Origin: an uncultured Collinsella sp.
Lineage (GTDB): Bacteria > Actinomycetota > Coriobacteriia > Coriobacteriales > Coriobacteriaceae
Reading direction: 5' to 3'
NCBI GenBank assembly: GCA_900545835.1
Contig: URBB01000092.1
Location: forward strand, 1-8,234
Length of the DNA: 8,234 nt
Position 1 is the first letter of the stretch, and each line of letters begins with the position of its first letter. Under the pieces are notes generated by a model. The model had not been told where the DNA came from, made no database searches, and saw nothing but the letters and a program-made list of their open reading frames with translations. This document shows positions 1-6,363 of this stretch, one piece after another. The translations under genes were made by a program, and so were the position numbers.

Positions 1-42
1 CTCTCTCCGTCGTCGGCAGCGTCAGATGTGTATAAGAGACAG
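1..42 (+). other. Nextera Tn5 adapter remnant (sequencing artefact)
   Basis: This stretch is not genomic. Positions 10-23 match the Nextera read-1 adapter stem (TCGTCGGCAGCGTC), and 24-42 are the 19-base Tn5 mosaic end AGATGTGTATAAGAGACAG. The eight bases at 2-9 (TCTCTCCG) match, from memory, the Nextera XT i5 index S511, and base 1 would be the last base of the P5 flow-cell sequence. Read in frame with the following gene, the mosaic end encodes the false N-terminal peptide MCIRDS. Genomic sequence starts at about 43. Confidence 0.97.
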
Positions 43-43
43 T

Positions 44-1225
44 CTATGGACCGATATTCCGCACGCGCTGGGCGTTGCTTCGCCCGAGCTTGCCAGCGGC
101 CCGTTTGGCTTTTTGCCGTACCCGTTTTTTGTCTGCCTGCTGGGCGGCTTGGTGATTGGCCTGTACGAAAAGATGACAGGCACCAAGACCGATGACCTCA
201 ACCAGGTGATGGCTAAGGTAAAGCAAGACGGGTGCTACCCGTACGACAACCTGGGCAAGCTTTCGCTCGCGGCATTGCTGCCGCTGCTGTTTGGCGGAAG
301 TATTGGACCGGAGGCCGGTCTGACCGGCGTCATCGCGGGCCTGTGCAGCTGGGTCGGCAACCGCATGCGCCGCTTTGGTGCCGAGTTTAGGGAGCTTACG
401 CTGCTGGGTACCCAGGCTGCCCTGACGGCGCTCTTTACCGCGCCTGTCTTTGGCTTTGTGGCTCCGCTCGCCGGTAGCGCCGACAGCCATGGTGCCAATG
501 ATGCTGAGGACCCCGCATCCGGCGAAATCACCATCAAGCTGCCCAAGGCGCAAAAGACGGTGGTCTACGGCATTGCGATTGCCGGCGGTCTGGGCGCCTA
601 CCTGCTGCTTGGCCAGCTTGTGGGCGGCGGCATGGGCATGCCCAGATTTGAGTCCGCCGAGGTGGGCAACCTGGAACTTGCCTGGCTCATCCCGCTGGCG
701 TTGGTCGGCACCGTATGCGGCTGGCTGTACTTTGTCTCCGAGCACGCAAGCGAGGCACTGTCCCATGCAATAGGGGAGCGCCCCGTCGCCAAGGCCATGC
801 TGGCCGGTCTGGTACTTGCCGCCTGCGGTACGGCTCTGCCCTTCACCATGTTTGCCGGCGAGACGCAGGCCGACGTGCTCATGGAAACCTATCTGACCAT
901 CCCCGCCGGTGTGCTCATCGCGACCGGTCTTGTTAAGGCCATGCTGACCCCCGCCCTCATCAACATGGGCTGGCGCGGCGGCCACTTCTTCCCCGTTATC
1001 TTCTCGGGCGTGAGCCTGGGCTACGGCTTTGCTATCCTCACTGGCGCTGATCCGGTCTTTTGCGTCGCCGTCTGCACGGCATCGACGATGGGTGCGGTCA
1101 TGCGTCAGCCCGTCATGGTTGTGGGCCTGCTGCTCATGTGCTTCCCACTCAAGGGTATCGTCTGCATGATCATCGCCGCAGCCATCGCCGCCGGCATTCC
1201 GCTGCCCAAGCCGCTGCGCAAGTAG
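44..1225 (+). CDS. ClC-family chloride channel/antiporter, 5'-truncated
   Basis: A polytopic inner-membrane protein that moves chloride, probably as a channel or Cl-/H+ antiporter. The open frame continues into the left adapter, so the real start is missing and about 393 genuine residues remain. Numbering from the adapter ATG at 26, the selectivity-filter/gating motif is GGSIGPEAG at residues 90-98. E96 sits where the gating glutamate of E. coli ClC lies (E148), though the family motif GxEGP reads GPEAG here. The second chloride-binding motif GxFxP is present as GHFFP at 319-323. The C-terminal half is a run of hydrophobic helices. There is no cytosolic CBS domain: the protein ends soon after the last helix with a basic tail (KPLRK). 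The GSGIP motif expected upstream is not visible. The frame ends in TAG, and the gene converges on the minus-strand ABC permease with about 90 bases between them. Family confident; channel versus antiporter not resolvable. Confidence 0.88.
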   Translation, partial: LWTDIPHALGVASPELASGPFGFLPYPFFVCLLGGLVIGLYEKMTGTKTDDLNQVMAKVKQDGCYPYDNLGKLSLAALLPLLFGGSIGPEAGLTGVIAGLCSWVGNRMRRFGAEFRELTLLGTQAALTALFTAPVFGFVAPLAGSADSHGANDAEDPASGEITIKLPKAQKTVVYGIAIAGGLGAYLLLGQLVGGGMGMPRFESAEVGNLELAWLIPLALVGTVCGWLYFVSEHASEALSHAIGERPVAKAMLAGLVLAACGTALPFTMFAGETQADVLMETYLTIPAGVLIATGLVKAMLTPALINMGWRGGHFFPVIFSGVSLGYGFAILTGADPVFCVAVCTASTMGAVMRQPVMVVGLLLMCFPLKGIVCMIIAAAIAAGIPLPKPLRK

Positions 1226-1315
1226 TACGGTGGCGCACGCCGGGGACATACCGTTTGCCACGGATTTGCGGGAAGGGGCGGCGATCGTGCCCTTCGTGGA
1301 TTGAGGCTCGCGTGG
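1226..1315. other. Convergent intergenic gap with no clear terminator
   Basis: This gap separates the stop codons of the ClC gene (+) and the ABC permease (-). It contains only a short inverted repeat, ACGGT at 1227-1231 with ACCGT at 1250-1254, followed by just three T residues. I see no convincing intrinsic terminator for either gene, so termination may be Rho-dependent or overlapping. Confidence 0.4.
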
Positions 1316-2014
1316 TTACAGATCGCGTGCTCGATAGACCTTGGTGCTGACAGTGCAGCTGATTGCACATAGTGCGAGCGCCAGTACGGCAATTCCTGCA
1401 CACAGACAGCCAAGGACGGCGGGATCGGGATTCGCCCCAGCAATCGACATGAGCCAGTTGCTAATGGGGTTGGAGGAGCTCAGCATTGCCATGGCAAGGC
1501 ATCCGAGCAGGGCAAACAGGCCAACGGATAGGCGCAGCGCCTCCATGTGTCCAAATCGAAAGAACAGCGGCTGTGCCAAAAACACCATCATGAGGGAGAT
1601 GAGCATCGATGCGGCGGAGGCTATTGTGATTTCAAAGACAGCCTGCCCCGTCGAAGGGACGCCCGCGCTGTTGAAGAGCGGGATGACGACGATGCTCAAA
1701 AGCGCGGCGGCGCACGCCATGACGGCCGAAAATGCGACAATGCTCAGGTAGCGTGCGCAGATAATGTCTTTGCGCGAGATGGGCAGCGTTGCCCGATAGC
1801 GCTCCCATCCGTTTTGATTGTCGAAGCCTGCCAGTGAGCTCATGACCATGATGGGCGACATGGCGCTGACGGCGCAGGCGCCGGCGCTCATGCCGGAATC
1901 GCCATCCGATGCGTTGGCGAGGGTCAACACGACGAATAAAAACAGGCCGACGCCCGCGATGCTCGGGACGAGCGTGCGAACGATGGCGAGCTCGGACATA
2001 AAGGCGCGTTTCAT
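1316..2014 (-). CDS. ABC-2 type transporter permease
   Basis: The membrane-spanning half of a small ABC exporter, 232 residues. Hydrophobic segments lie near residues 13-34, 43-64, 88-114, 125-152, 160-179 and 198-223, giving about six membrane helices, the usual ABC-2 permease layout. Between the second and third is NGWERYRATLPISRKDII (residues 68-85) followed by ARYL, a cytoplasmic loop motif typical of the ABC2_membrane_5-like permeases paired with YtrA-regulated ATPases. The start codon overlaps the stop of the upstream ATPase gene (ATGA, 2011-2014), implying translational coupling and a complex of the two proteins. It is the last gene of the regulator-ATPase-permease operon. Substrate unknown; Ytr/Pmt relatives handle cell-envelope stress or amphipathic peptides, but nothing here fixes that. 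Confidence 0.85.
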   Translation of the reverse strand: MKRAFMSELAIVRTLVPSIAGVGLFLFVVLTLANASDGDSGMSAGACAVSAMSPIMVMSSLAGFDNQNGWERYRATLPISRKDIICARYLSIVAFSAVMACAAALLSIVVIPLFNSAGVPSTGQAVFEITIASAASMLISLMMVFLAQPLFFRFGHMEALRLSVGLFALLGCLAMAMLSSSNPISNWLMSIAGANPDPAVLGCLCAGIAVLALALCAISCTVSTKVYRARDL

Positions 2015-2892
2015 TTCGAAGCCCCTTTCAGCGTGAGGCGCAGGTAGTCGTCAATGGTTGCCCGATCGCAAGGAATCTCGGGGAAGGCCTCGAGCGTTTC
2101 GCGACGGTTGGGCACGAGCACATCCACGCTATAGGCGCGGTGGGCGGCACGGGCGCCTTCGACGCAAGCCATAAGCTCGGCGGCCTGCGCTTGGGTGCAG
2201 TGGGCGATGCCGGCGCGGTCGGTAATATCCTCGCGCGGTAGGTCAAACATAATCGAGCCAGCGTCGATGCAGATGACGCGGTCGGCGGTGCGATCGAGGT
2301 CGGATGTATTGTGGCTCGAGAGCAGCACACTGTGTTGGCCGTCAGCGACAAAGGCGAGCAGCTCGTCGAGCAGCTCGTCGCGCGCCATGGGATCAAGGCC
2401 TGCGGTAGCTTCGTCCAAAACGAGCAGTTTGGCATTGTGGCTGAGCGCACAGGCAAGCTGCAACTTCATGCCCATGCCGCGAGAGAGGTCCTTGACCTTT
2501 GCCTTGGAATCGAGGCCAAATCGGTTGATGAGTCCGCTGAACGTTTCGCGATTCCACATGGGGTACGCCGGGCCTACGAGTGCCTCAACTTCGGCCACCT
2601 TGAGTGTGGAAGGGAAGGGGCATGTGTCCAGCACGAGGCCGACACGAGTGCGCAGACAACGCTGCGCTTCATCGGGCGCGTCGGCGCCACAGCGCTGCCC
2701 AAACAGGTGCACCTCGCCGGCATCGAGCTTTATAAGCCCGAGCGCGGCTCGAATCGTCGTGGTTTTGCCGGCGCCGTTGGCACCCACAAAGCCGACAATC
2801 TGGCCGGGCTCCACAGCGAGTGTGACATCACGCAGCGAAAAACGGTCGCTCACACGGCGTGAGATACCTTTGAGTTCTAAAAGGTTTTGCAT
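2011..2892 (-). CDS. ABC transporter ATP-binding protein (YtrB-like)
   Basis: The cytoplasmic ATPase subunit that powers the adjacent ABC-2 permease, 293 residues. Walker A is GANGAGKT at residues 37-44, the signature is LSRGM at 136-140, Walker B is LLVLDE at 156-161 with D-loop GLDP at 165-168, and the switch histidine is H194 in SSHN. The usual Q-loop glutamine is not evident: the region reads VGLVLDTCPF (84-93), with Asp near that position, as I recall for ATPases in GntR-regulated ABC-2 operons. Residues after about 215 form a C-terminal extension of about 80 residues outside the nucleotide-binding fold. The start is supported by an AAGAAAGG ribosome site 7 bases upstream of ATG. The gene lies 23 bases downstream of the GntR gene and overlaps the permease gene by 4 bases. 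Confidence 0.93.
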   Translation of the reverse strand: MQNLLELKGISRRVSDRFSLRDVTLAVEPGQIVGFVGANGAGKTTTIRAALGLIKLDAGEVHLFGQRCGADAPDEAQRCLRTRVGLVLDTCPFPSTLKVAEVEALVGPAYPMWNRETFSGLINRFGLDSKAKVKDLSRGMGMKLQLACALSHNAKLLVLDEATAGLDPMARDELLDELLAFVADGQHSVLLSSHNTSDLDRTADRVICIDAGSIMFDLPREDITDRAGIAHCTQAQAAELMACVEGARAAHRAYSVDVLVPNRRETLEAFPEIPCDRATIDDYLRLTLKGASK

Positions 2893-2915
2893 GGTATAGC
2901 CTTTCTTGCAGATGG

Positions 2916-3296
2916 CTACTGCATGGTTTCGGGGGCCACGAGGTCGAGCATTTCGTGCAGCTTGTCGCGCGTGACGCCCAAGGCTTCGGCTTGGCTTGCC
3001 GCTTTCGCAAGTAACTCTTCGATATGGCAGAGCTGGTTTTCACGCAAGAGTTCTTGGTTGCCCTCGGCGACAAAGCAGCCCTTGCCCTGCACGGTGCAGA
3101 TAAAGCCGAGCTGCTCCAGGTCGGCGTAGGCGCGCTTGGTGGTGACGACGCTCACGCCAAGATCGCTCGCGAGTGCACGGATGCTGGGGAGTTTGGCTCC
3201 CGCAGCGAGCGTGCCCGATAAGATCTGAGCTTTGATCTGCGAGGATATCTGTTCGTAGATGGGCTTGTCGCTCGAATTGGATAGGATAATGTCCAC
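2916..3296 (-). CDS. GntR-family (YtrA subfamily) transcriptional regulator
   Basis: A DNA-binding repressor, 126 residues, almost certainly controlling its own ABC operon. The N-terminal winged helix-turn-helix spans about residues 11-77. It starts with KPIYEQISSQIK (11-22), has the recognition region LPSIRALASDLGVS (36-49), and closes with the wing QGKGCFVA (70-77). Only about 45 residues follow, predicted helical (LLRENQLCHIEELLAKAASQ and beyond), which is the short dimerisation tail that defines the YtrA subfamily; there is no large ligand-binding domain. The start is GTG (3294-3296), chosen because it gives the standard family N-terminus and has an AAGGAG site 5 bases upstream. In Bacillus (ytrA) and Staphylococcus (pmtR), regulators of this type sit first in ABC exporter operons and are relieved by envelope-active agents. 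The inducer here is unknown. Confidence 0.93.
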   Translation of the reverse strand: MDIILSNSSDKPIYEQISSQIKAQILSGTLAAGAKLPSIRALASDLGVSVVTTKRAYADLEQLGFICTVQGKGCFVAEGNQELLRENQLCHIEELLAKAASQAEALGVTRDKLHEMLDLVAPETMQ

Positions 3297-3323
3297 AGCG
3301 GCTCCTTAGCTGTTGGGCTACAC

Positions 3324-3372
3324 GTGTATATAACCGGTAAGCACAGTATATACACTATGCACAGTTCTGCAA
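3324..3372 (-). promoter_or_regulatory. Promoter and likely GntR operator of the gntR-ABC operon
   Basis: On the minus strand, a -35-like TTGCAG (3372-3367) and a -10-like TATACT (3350-3345) are separated by 16 bases, placing a start site near 3338. Overlapping the -10 and start region is an inverted repeat: GTGTATATA at 3324-3332 and TATATACAC at 3347-3355, with a 14-base spacer. The right arm also holds the small palindrome GTATATAC (3346-3353). A repeat of this kind over the -10 is what a dimeric YtrA-type repressor would use to block its own operon; B. subtilis YtrA is known to use AGTGTA-like half-sites. Promoter and operator assignments are inferred from sequence only. Confidence 0.6.
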
Positions 3373-3383
3373 GAGGCAAATGT

Positions 3384-3414
3384 GGAGTAAGCCCGCCGGC
3401 GCCGTGCTTACTCC
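3384..3414. repeat. Perfect 9-bp hairpin upstream of the gntR promoter
   Basis: GGAGTAAGC (3384-3392) pairs perfectly with GCTTACTCC (3406-3414) around a 13-base GC-rich loop (3393-3405) that can pair further. It sits between the gntR -35 element and the palindrome array. A run of seven A residues (3415-3421 on the + strand) follows directly. It is not followed by T residues on either strand, so it is not an intrinsic terminator by itself. Function unknown; possibly a separate mobile palindrome or a regulator site. Confidence 0.7.
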
Positions 3415-3477
3415 AAAAAAATCTCAATCTGTAACACCTAGGTTCGTTTTGGGTCGCTTGCTGTTACAGATTGAGAT
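3415..3477 (-). terminator. Terminator-like hairpin plus T7 (array unit 1 read on the minus strand)
   Basis: Read on the minus strand, array unit 1 is a perfect 16-bp stem (arms 3462-3477 and 3421-3436) followed directly by a run of seven T residues (complement of 3415-3421). This has the form of an intrinsic terminator, although the 25-base loop is long and the stem is AT-rich. It would stop minus-strand transcription arriving from the array or prfC side before it enters the gntR operon. It may be a chance result of where the array ends. Confidence 0.4.
3422..3476. repeat. Palindrome unit 1
   Basis: Perfect inverted repeat: left arm 3422-3436, right arm 3462-3476, extendable to 16 bp by A3421 and T3477. 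The 25-base interior contains CCTAGG. This is the best-preserved stem of the four, and the only one followed by a T run (on the minus strand). Confidence 0.95.
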
Positions 3478-3501
3478 GTTATTTGCCCGCTTACCTATTT
3501 G

Positions 3502-3556
3502 TCTTAATCTGTAACAGCAAGAGTCGATTTACGCGGCTAGATGTTACAGATTGAGA
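3502..3556. repeat. Palindrome unit 2
   Basis: Left arm 3502-3516 and right arm 3542-3556, extended by G3501 and C3557. One left-arm transition (C to T at 3505) leaves a T opposite a G, which is a wobble pair only if the plus strand is the RNA. Confidence 0.93.
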
Positions 3557-3581
3557 CGCTGGTTGCCTGCCTTCCCGTTAA

Positions 3582-3636
3582 TCTCGATTTACAACAGCTA
3601 GACCCGATTTGGGCGGCTAGATGTTACAGAATGAGA
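3582..3636. repeat. Palindrome unit 3, degenerate left arm
   Basis: Left arm 3582-3596 carries four transitions from consensus; right arm 3622-3636 carries one A for T change (3631). Outer pairs AATCTC/GAGATT and inner pairs AACA/TGTT still hold. The stem can be re-extended inward by CTAG (3598-3601) with CTAG (3617-3620), so an overall hairpin is still possible. Confidence 0.85.
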
Positions 3637-3661
3637 TTGTGTCGGCGGGCCTACCTATTCG

Positions 3662-3716
3662 TCTTGATCTGTAACAGGTAGAGACCAAAAACCCGTCTCC
3701 CTGTTACAGATTGAGA
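3662..3716. repeat. Palindrome unit 4 with a second inner stem
   Basis: Left arm 3662-3676 and right arm 3702-3716 pair with two T-G or G-T wobbles (plus-strand sense). The interior adds GG/CC pairs and a second inverted repeat, GAGAC (3681-3685) with GTCTC (3695-3699), around the loop CAAAAACCC. This makes it the longest hairpin in the array. Confidence 0.9.
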
Positions 3717-3808
3717 CAATCTGCCGCAGAACACCGTAAACAGTCATTCGTCCAGGCCCCAACTGATGAATTTGTCCTGATAGGTGCCCTAGAGCGAGAT
3801 TTCGCGGC

Positions 3809-3814
3809 TACAAT
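3809..3814 (+). promoter_or_regulatory. Candidate -10 element for prfC
   Basis: TACAAT lies 48 bases upstream of the chosen prfC start. I find no good -35 hexamer 16-18 bases upstream of it, so this is a weak call. The stretch 3717-3808 otherwise shows nothing I can name. Confidence 0.3.
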
Positions 3815-3861
3815 AGTGCGGTTACAACGACGTAATGCACTCAATGCAAGAAAGGATCCGC

Positions 3862-5475
<1,614 letters not shown>

Positions 5476-5480
5476 TGTGC

Positions 5481-5519
5481 CGGCGCGGTGGCCTGGCGGG
5501 GCTGCCGCGCCGTTTGCTT
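5481..5519 (+). terminator. Weak intrinsic terminator candidate after prfC
   Basis: A perfect 8-bp GC stem, CGGCGCGG (5481-5488) with CCGCGCCG (5505-5512), has a 16-base loop and is followed by TTTGCTT. It begins 5 bases after the prfC stop. The stem is strong but the T tract is short and interrupted, so termination may be partial. It would separate prfC from the next operon. Confidence 0.5.
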
Positions 5520-5546
5520 GCCTGATGCCGTGTGAGCGGCTATCAT
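5518..5546 (+). promoter_or_regulatory. Promoter of the transporter-SDR operon
   Basis: TTGCCT (5518-5523) and TATCAT (5541-5546) are spaced by 17 bases and match sigma-70 consensus at 4/6 and 5/6 positions. The predicted start near 5553 leaves a leader of about 79 bases containing the hairpin at 5576-5604. A separate promoter here agrees with the terminator-like hairpin just upstream. Confidence 0.5.
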
Positions 5547-5575
5547 ACCCACCGTCGTCTCAAGACCGGGGCGTC

Positions 5576-5625
5576 CGAGCAGTTCGGGTCCGATATCCTG
5601 CTCGTTAAACCTAAAACCAAAGGAG
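5576..5625 (+). promoter_or_regulatory. Structured leader, candidate preQ1 (class I-like) riboswitch
   Basis: A 7-bp stem, CGAGCAG (5576-5582) with CTGCTCG (5598-5604), encloses a 15-base loop starting TTC. An A-rich tail (TTAAACCTAAAACC, 5605-5618) then runs into the AAAGGAG ribosome site. GGT in the loop (5587-5589) could pair with ACC in the tail (5609-5611 or 5616-5618), giving the H-type pseudoknot of preQ1-I riboswitches. Those also have a GUUC-type loop start, an A-rich third loop and a pseudoknot next to the Shine-Dalgarno. The downstream gene is a queuosine-precursor transporter, the usual preQ1 target. Against it: the stem is longer than usual, neither tail pairing gives a typical third-loop length, and the loop can form its own small hairpin (TCG/CGA). 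Inference only. Confidence 0.4.
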
Positions 5626-5631
5626 TACATA

Positions 5632-6354
5632 ATGATCAAGAAGGTCATGGAGGACTACAAGGTCCTGTTGCGGAGCATTCCCGCGGCAACGGTTTCGCTG
5701 TTTTTCGTGAGTGTCATCATGATGAACCTGCTGGCCAACAAAGAGCTCATCAGCCTGCCGTATCTGGCACTCGATTGCGGCTTTGTGGTGAGCTGGGTTT
5801 CGTTTTTGTGCCAGGACATGATCTGCAAGCGCTTTGGCGCCAAGGCATCCATCAAAATCTCTATCCTCGCGCTGCTGGTCAACCTCGCCGTGAGCCTGTG
5901 CTTTTGGGCATGTTCGCTCACGCCCGGCATGTGGGGCGCCTACTACGACACGGGCATGATCGAGGTTAACACTGCCCTTAACGCCACCATCGGCGGCACC
6001 TGGTACGTGGTGCTGGGCTCTTCGCTGGCAATGCTCGTCTCTGCCGTGGTTAACTCCACGCTCAACCAGTCGCTCGGCCGTATGCTCAAAAAGAATAACT
6101 TTGCGAGCTTCGCCTTCCGCTCCTATGTGTCCACGGGTGTTGGCCAGTTTATCGACAACCTGGTCTTTGCCATTGTAGTGAGCCACACGTTCTTTGGTTG
6201 GACCTGGGTGCAGGTCCTTATGTGCTCGCTGACCGGCGCTGTCGCCGAGCTGCTGTGCGAGGTCTTCCTGAGCCCCGTGGGCTACAAGGTCGTGCGCGGC
6301 TGGGAGCGCGAGAATGTGGGCGCCGAGTACCTCGAGCGTCACGCAACCGCCTAA
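5632..6354 (+). CDS. VUT family (YhhQ-like) queuosine precursor transporter
   Basis: A polytopic membrane protein of 240 residues, of the family (Vut_1, PF02592) that includes E. coli YhhQ, which imports preQ0/preQ1 for queuosine tRNA modification. Hydrophobic segments lie near residues 18-40, 46-66, 75-97, 120-142, 165-187 and 190-215. Family-like features are LLANKELISLP (33-43) after the first helix, the GQFIDNLVF segment before the fifth, and the acidic-containing last helix AVAELLCEVFLSP. The start has an AAAGGAG site 6 bases upstream. The gene begins an operon with the SDR gene, whose ribosome site overlaps this stop codon. The leader may be a preQ1 riboswitch. Family fairly sure; the exact substrate is inferred. 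Confidence 0.82.
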   Translation: MIKKVMEDYKVLLRSIPAATVSLFFVSVIMMNLLANKELISLPYLALDCGFVVSWVSFLCQDMICKRFGAKASIKISILALLVNLAVSLCFWACSLTPGMWGAYYDTGMIEVNTALNATIGGTWYVVLGSSLAMLVSAVVNSTLNQSLGRMLKKNNFASFAFRSYVSTGVGQFIDNLVFAIVVSHTFFGWTWVQVLMCSLTGAVAELLCEVFLSPVGYKVVRGWERENVGAEYLERHATA

Positions 6355-6363
6355 GGAGCAAGG

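Larger units (their letters stand above)
3422..3716. repeat. Tandem array of four 80-bp palindromic units, alternating arms phased at exactly 40 bp
   Basis: Eight copies of a 15-bp arm occur in strictly alternating orientation. Arms reading TCTCAATCTGTAACA begin at 3422, 3502, 3582 and 3662; arms reading TGTTACAGATTGAGA begin at 3462, 3542, 3622 and 3702. Every step is exactly 40 bp and every spacer exactly 25 bp, with no insertion or deletion over 295 bp. Right arms are identical except for one change in unit 3. Left arms carry 0, 1, 4 and 2 changes, all transitions. Spacers also show family resemblance: those between units share a CCTACCTATTCG-like end, and those inside units 2 and 3 share CGATTT and GGCTAGA. 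The array fills the divergent gap between the gntR operon (-) and prfC (+), upstream of both promoters. It resembles a BIME-like palindrome cluster, but I recognise no named family. It is not protein-coding: the short frames through it have no gene-like features. Confidence 0.95.

Noticed and set aside
24..42. Genuine Tn5 or IS50 mosaic end, i.e. a natural transposon boundary
   Set aside because: The mosaic end is joined to synthetic Nextera adapter and index bases, and the other contig end carries the partner adapter, so it is a library artefact.
44..1261. 405-codon open frame on the minus strand opposite the ClC gene
   Set aside because: Same cause: a Gln-, His- and Gly-rich antisense translation without hydrophobic or domain structure, against a clear membrane protein in sense.
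3422..3716. CRISPR array
   Set aside because: The repeated arms are only 15 bp and alternate in orientation, the 25-bp spacers resemble each other instead of being unique, and there are no cas genes nearby.
3835..3861. Upstream ATG of prfC as the true start
   Set aside because: It would add nine residues (MHSMQERIR) not typical of RF3 and would place the good AAAGGA ribosome site inside the gene. The ATG at 3862 fits both the family and the site.
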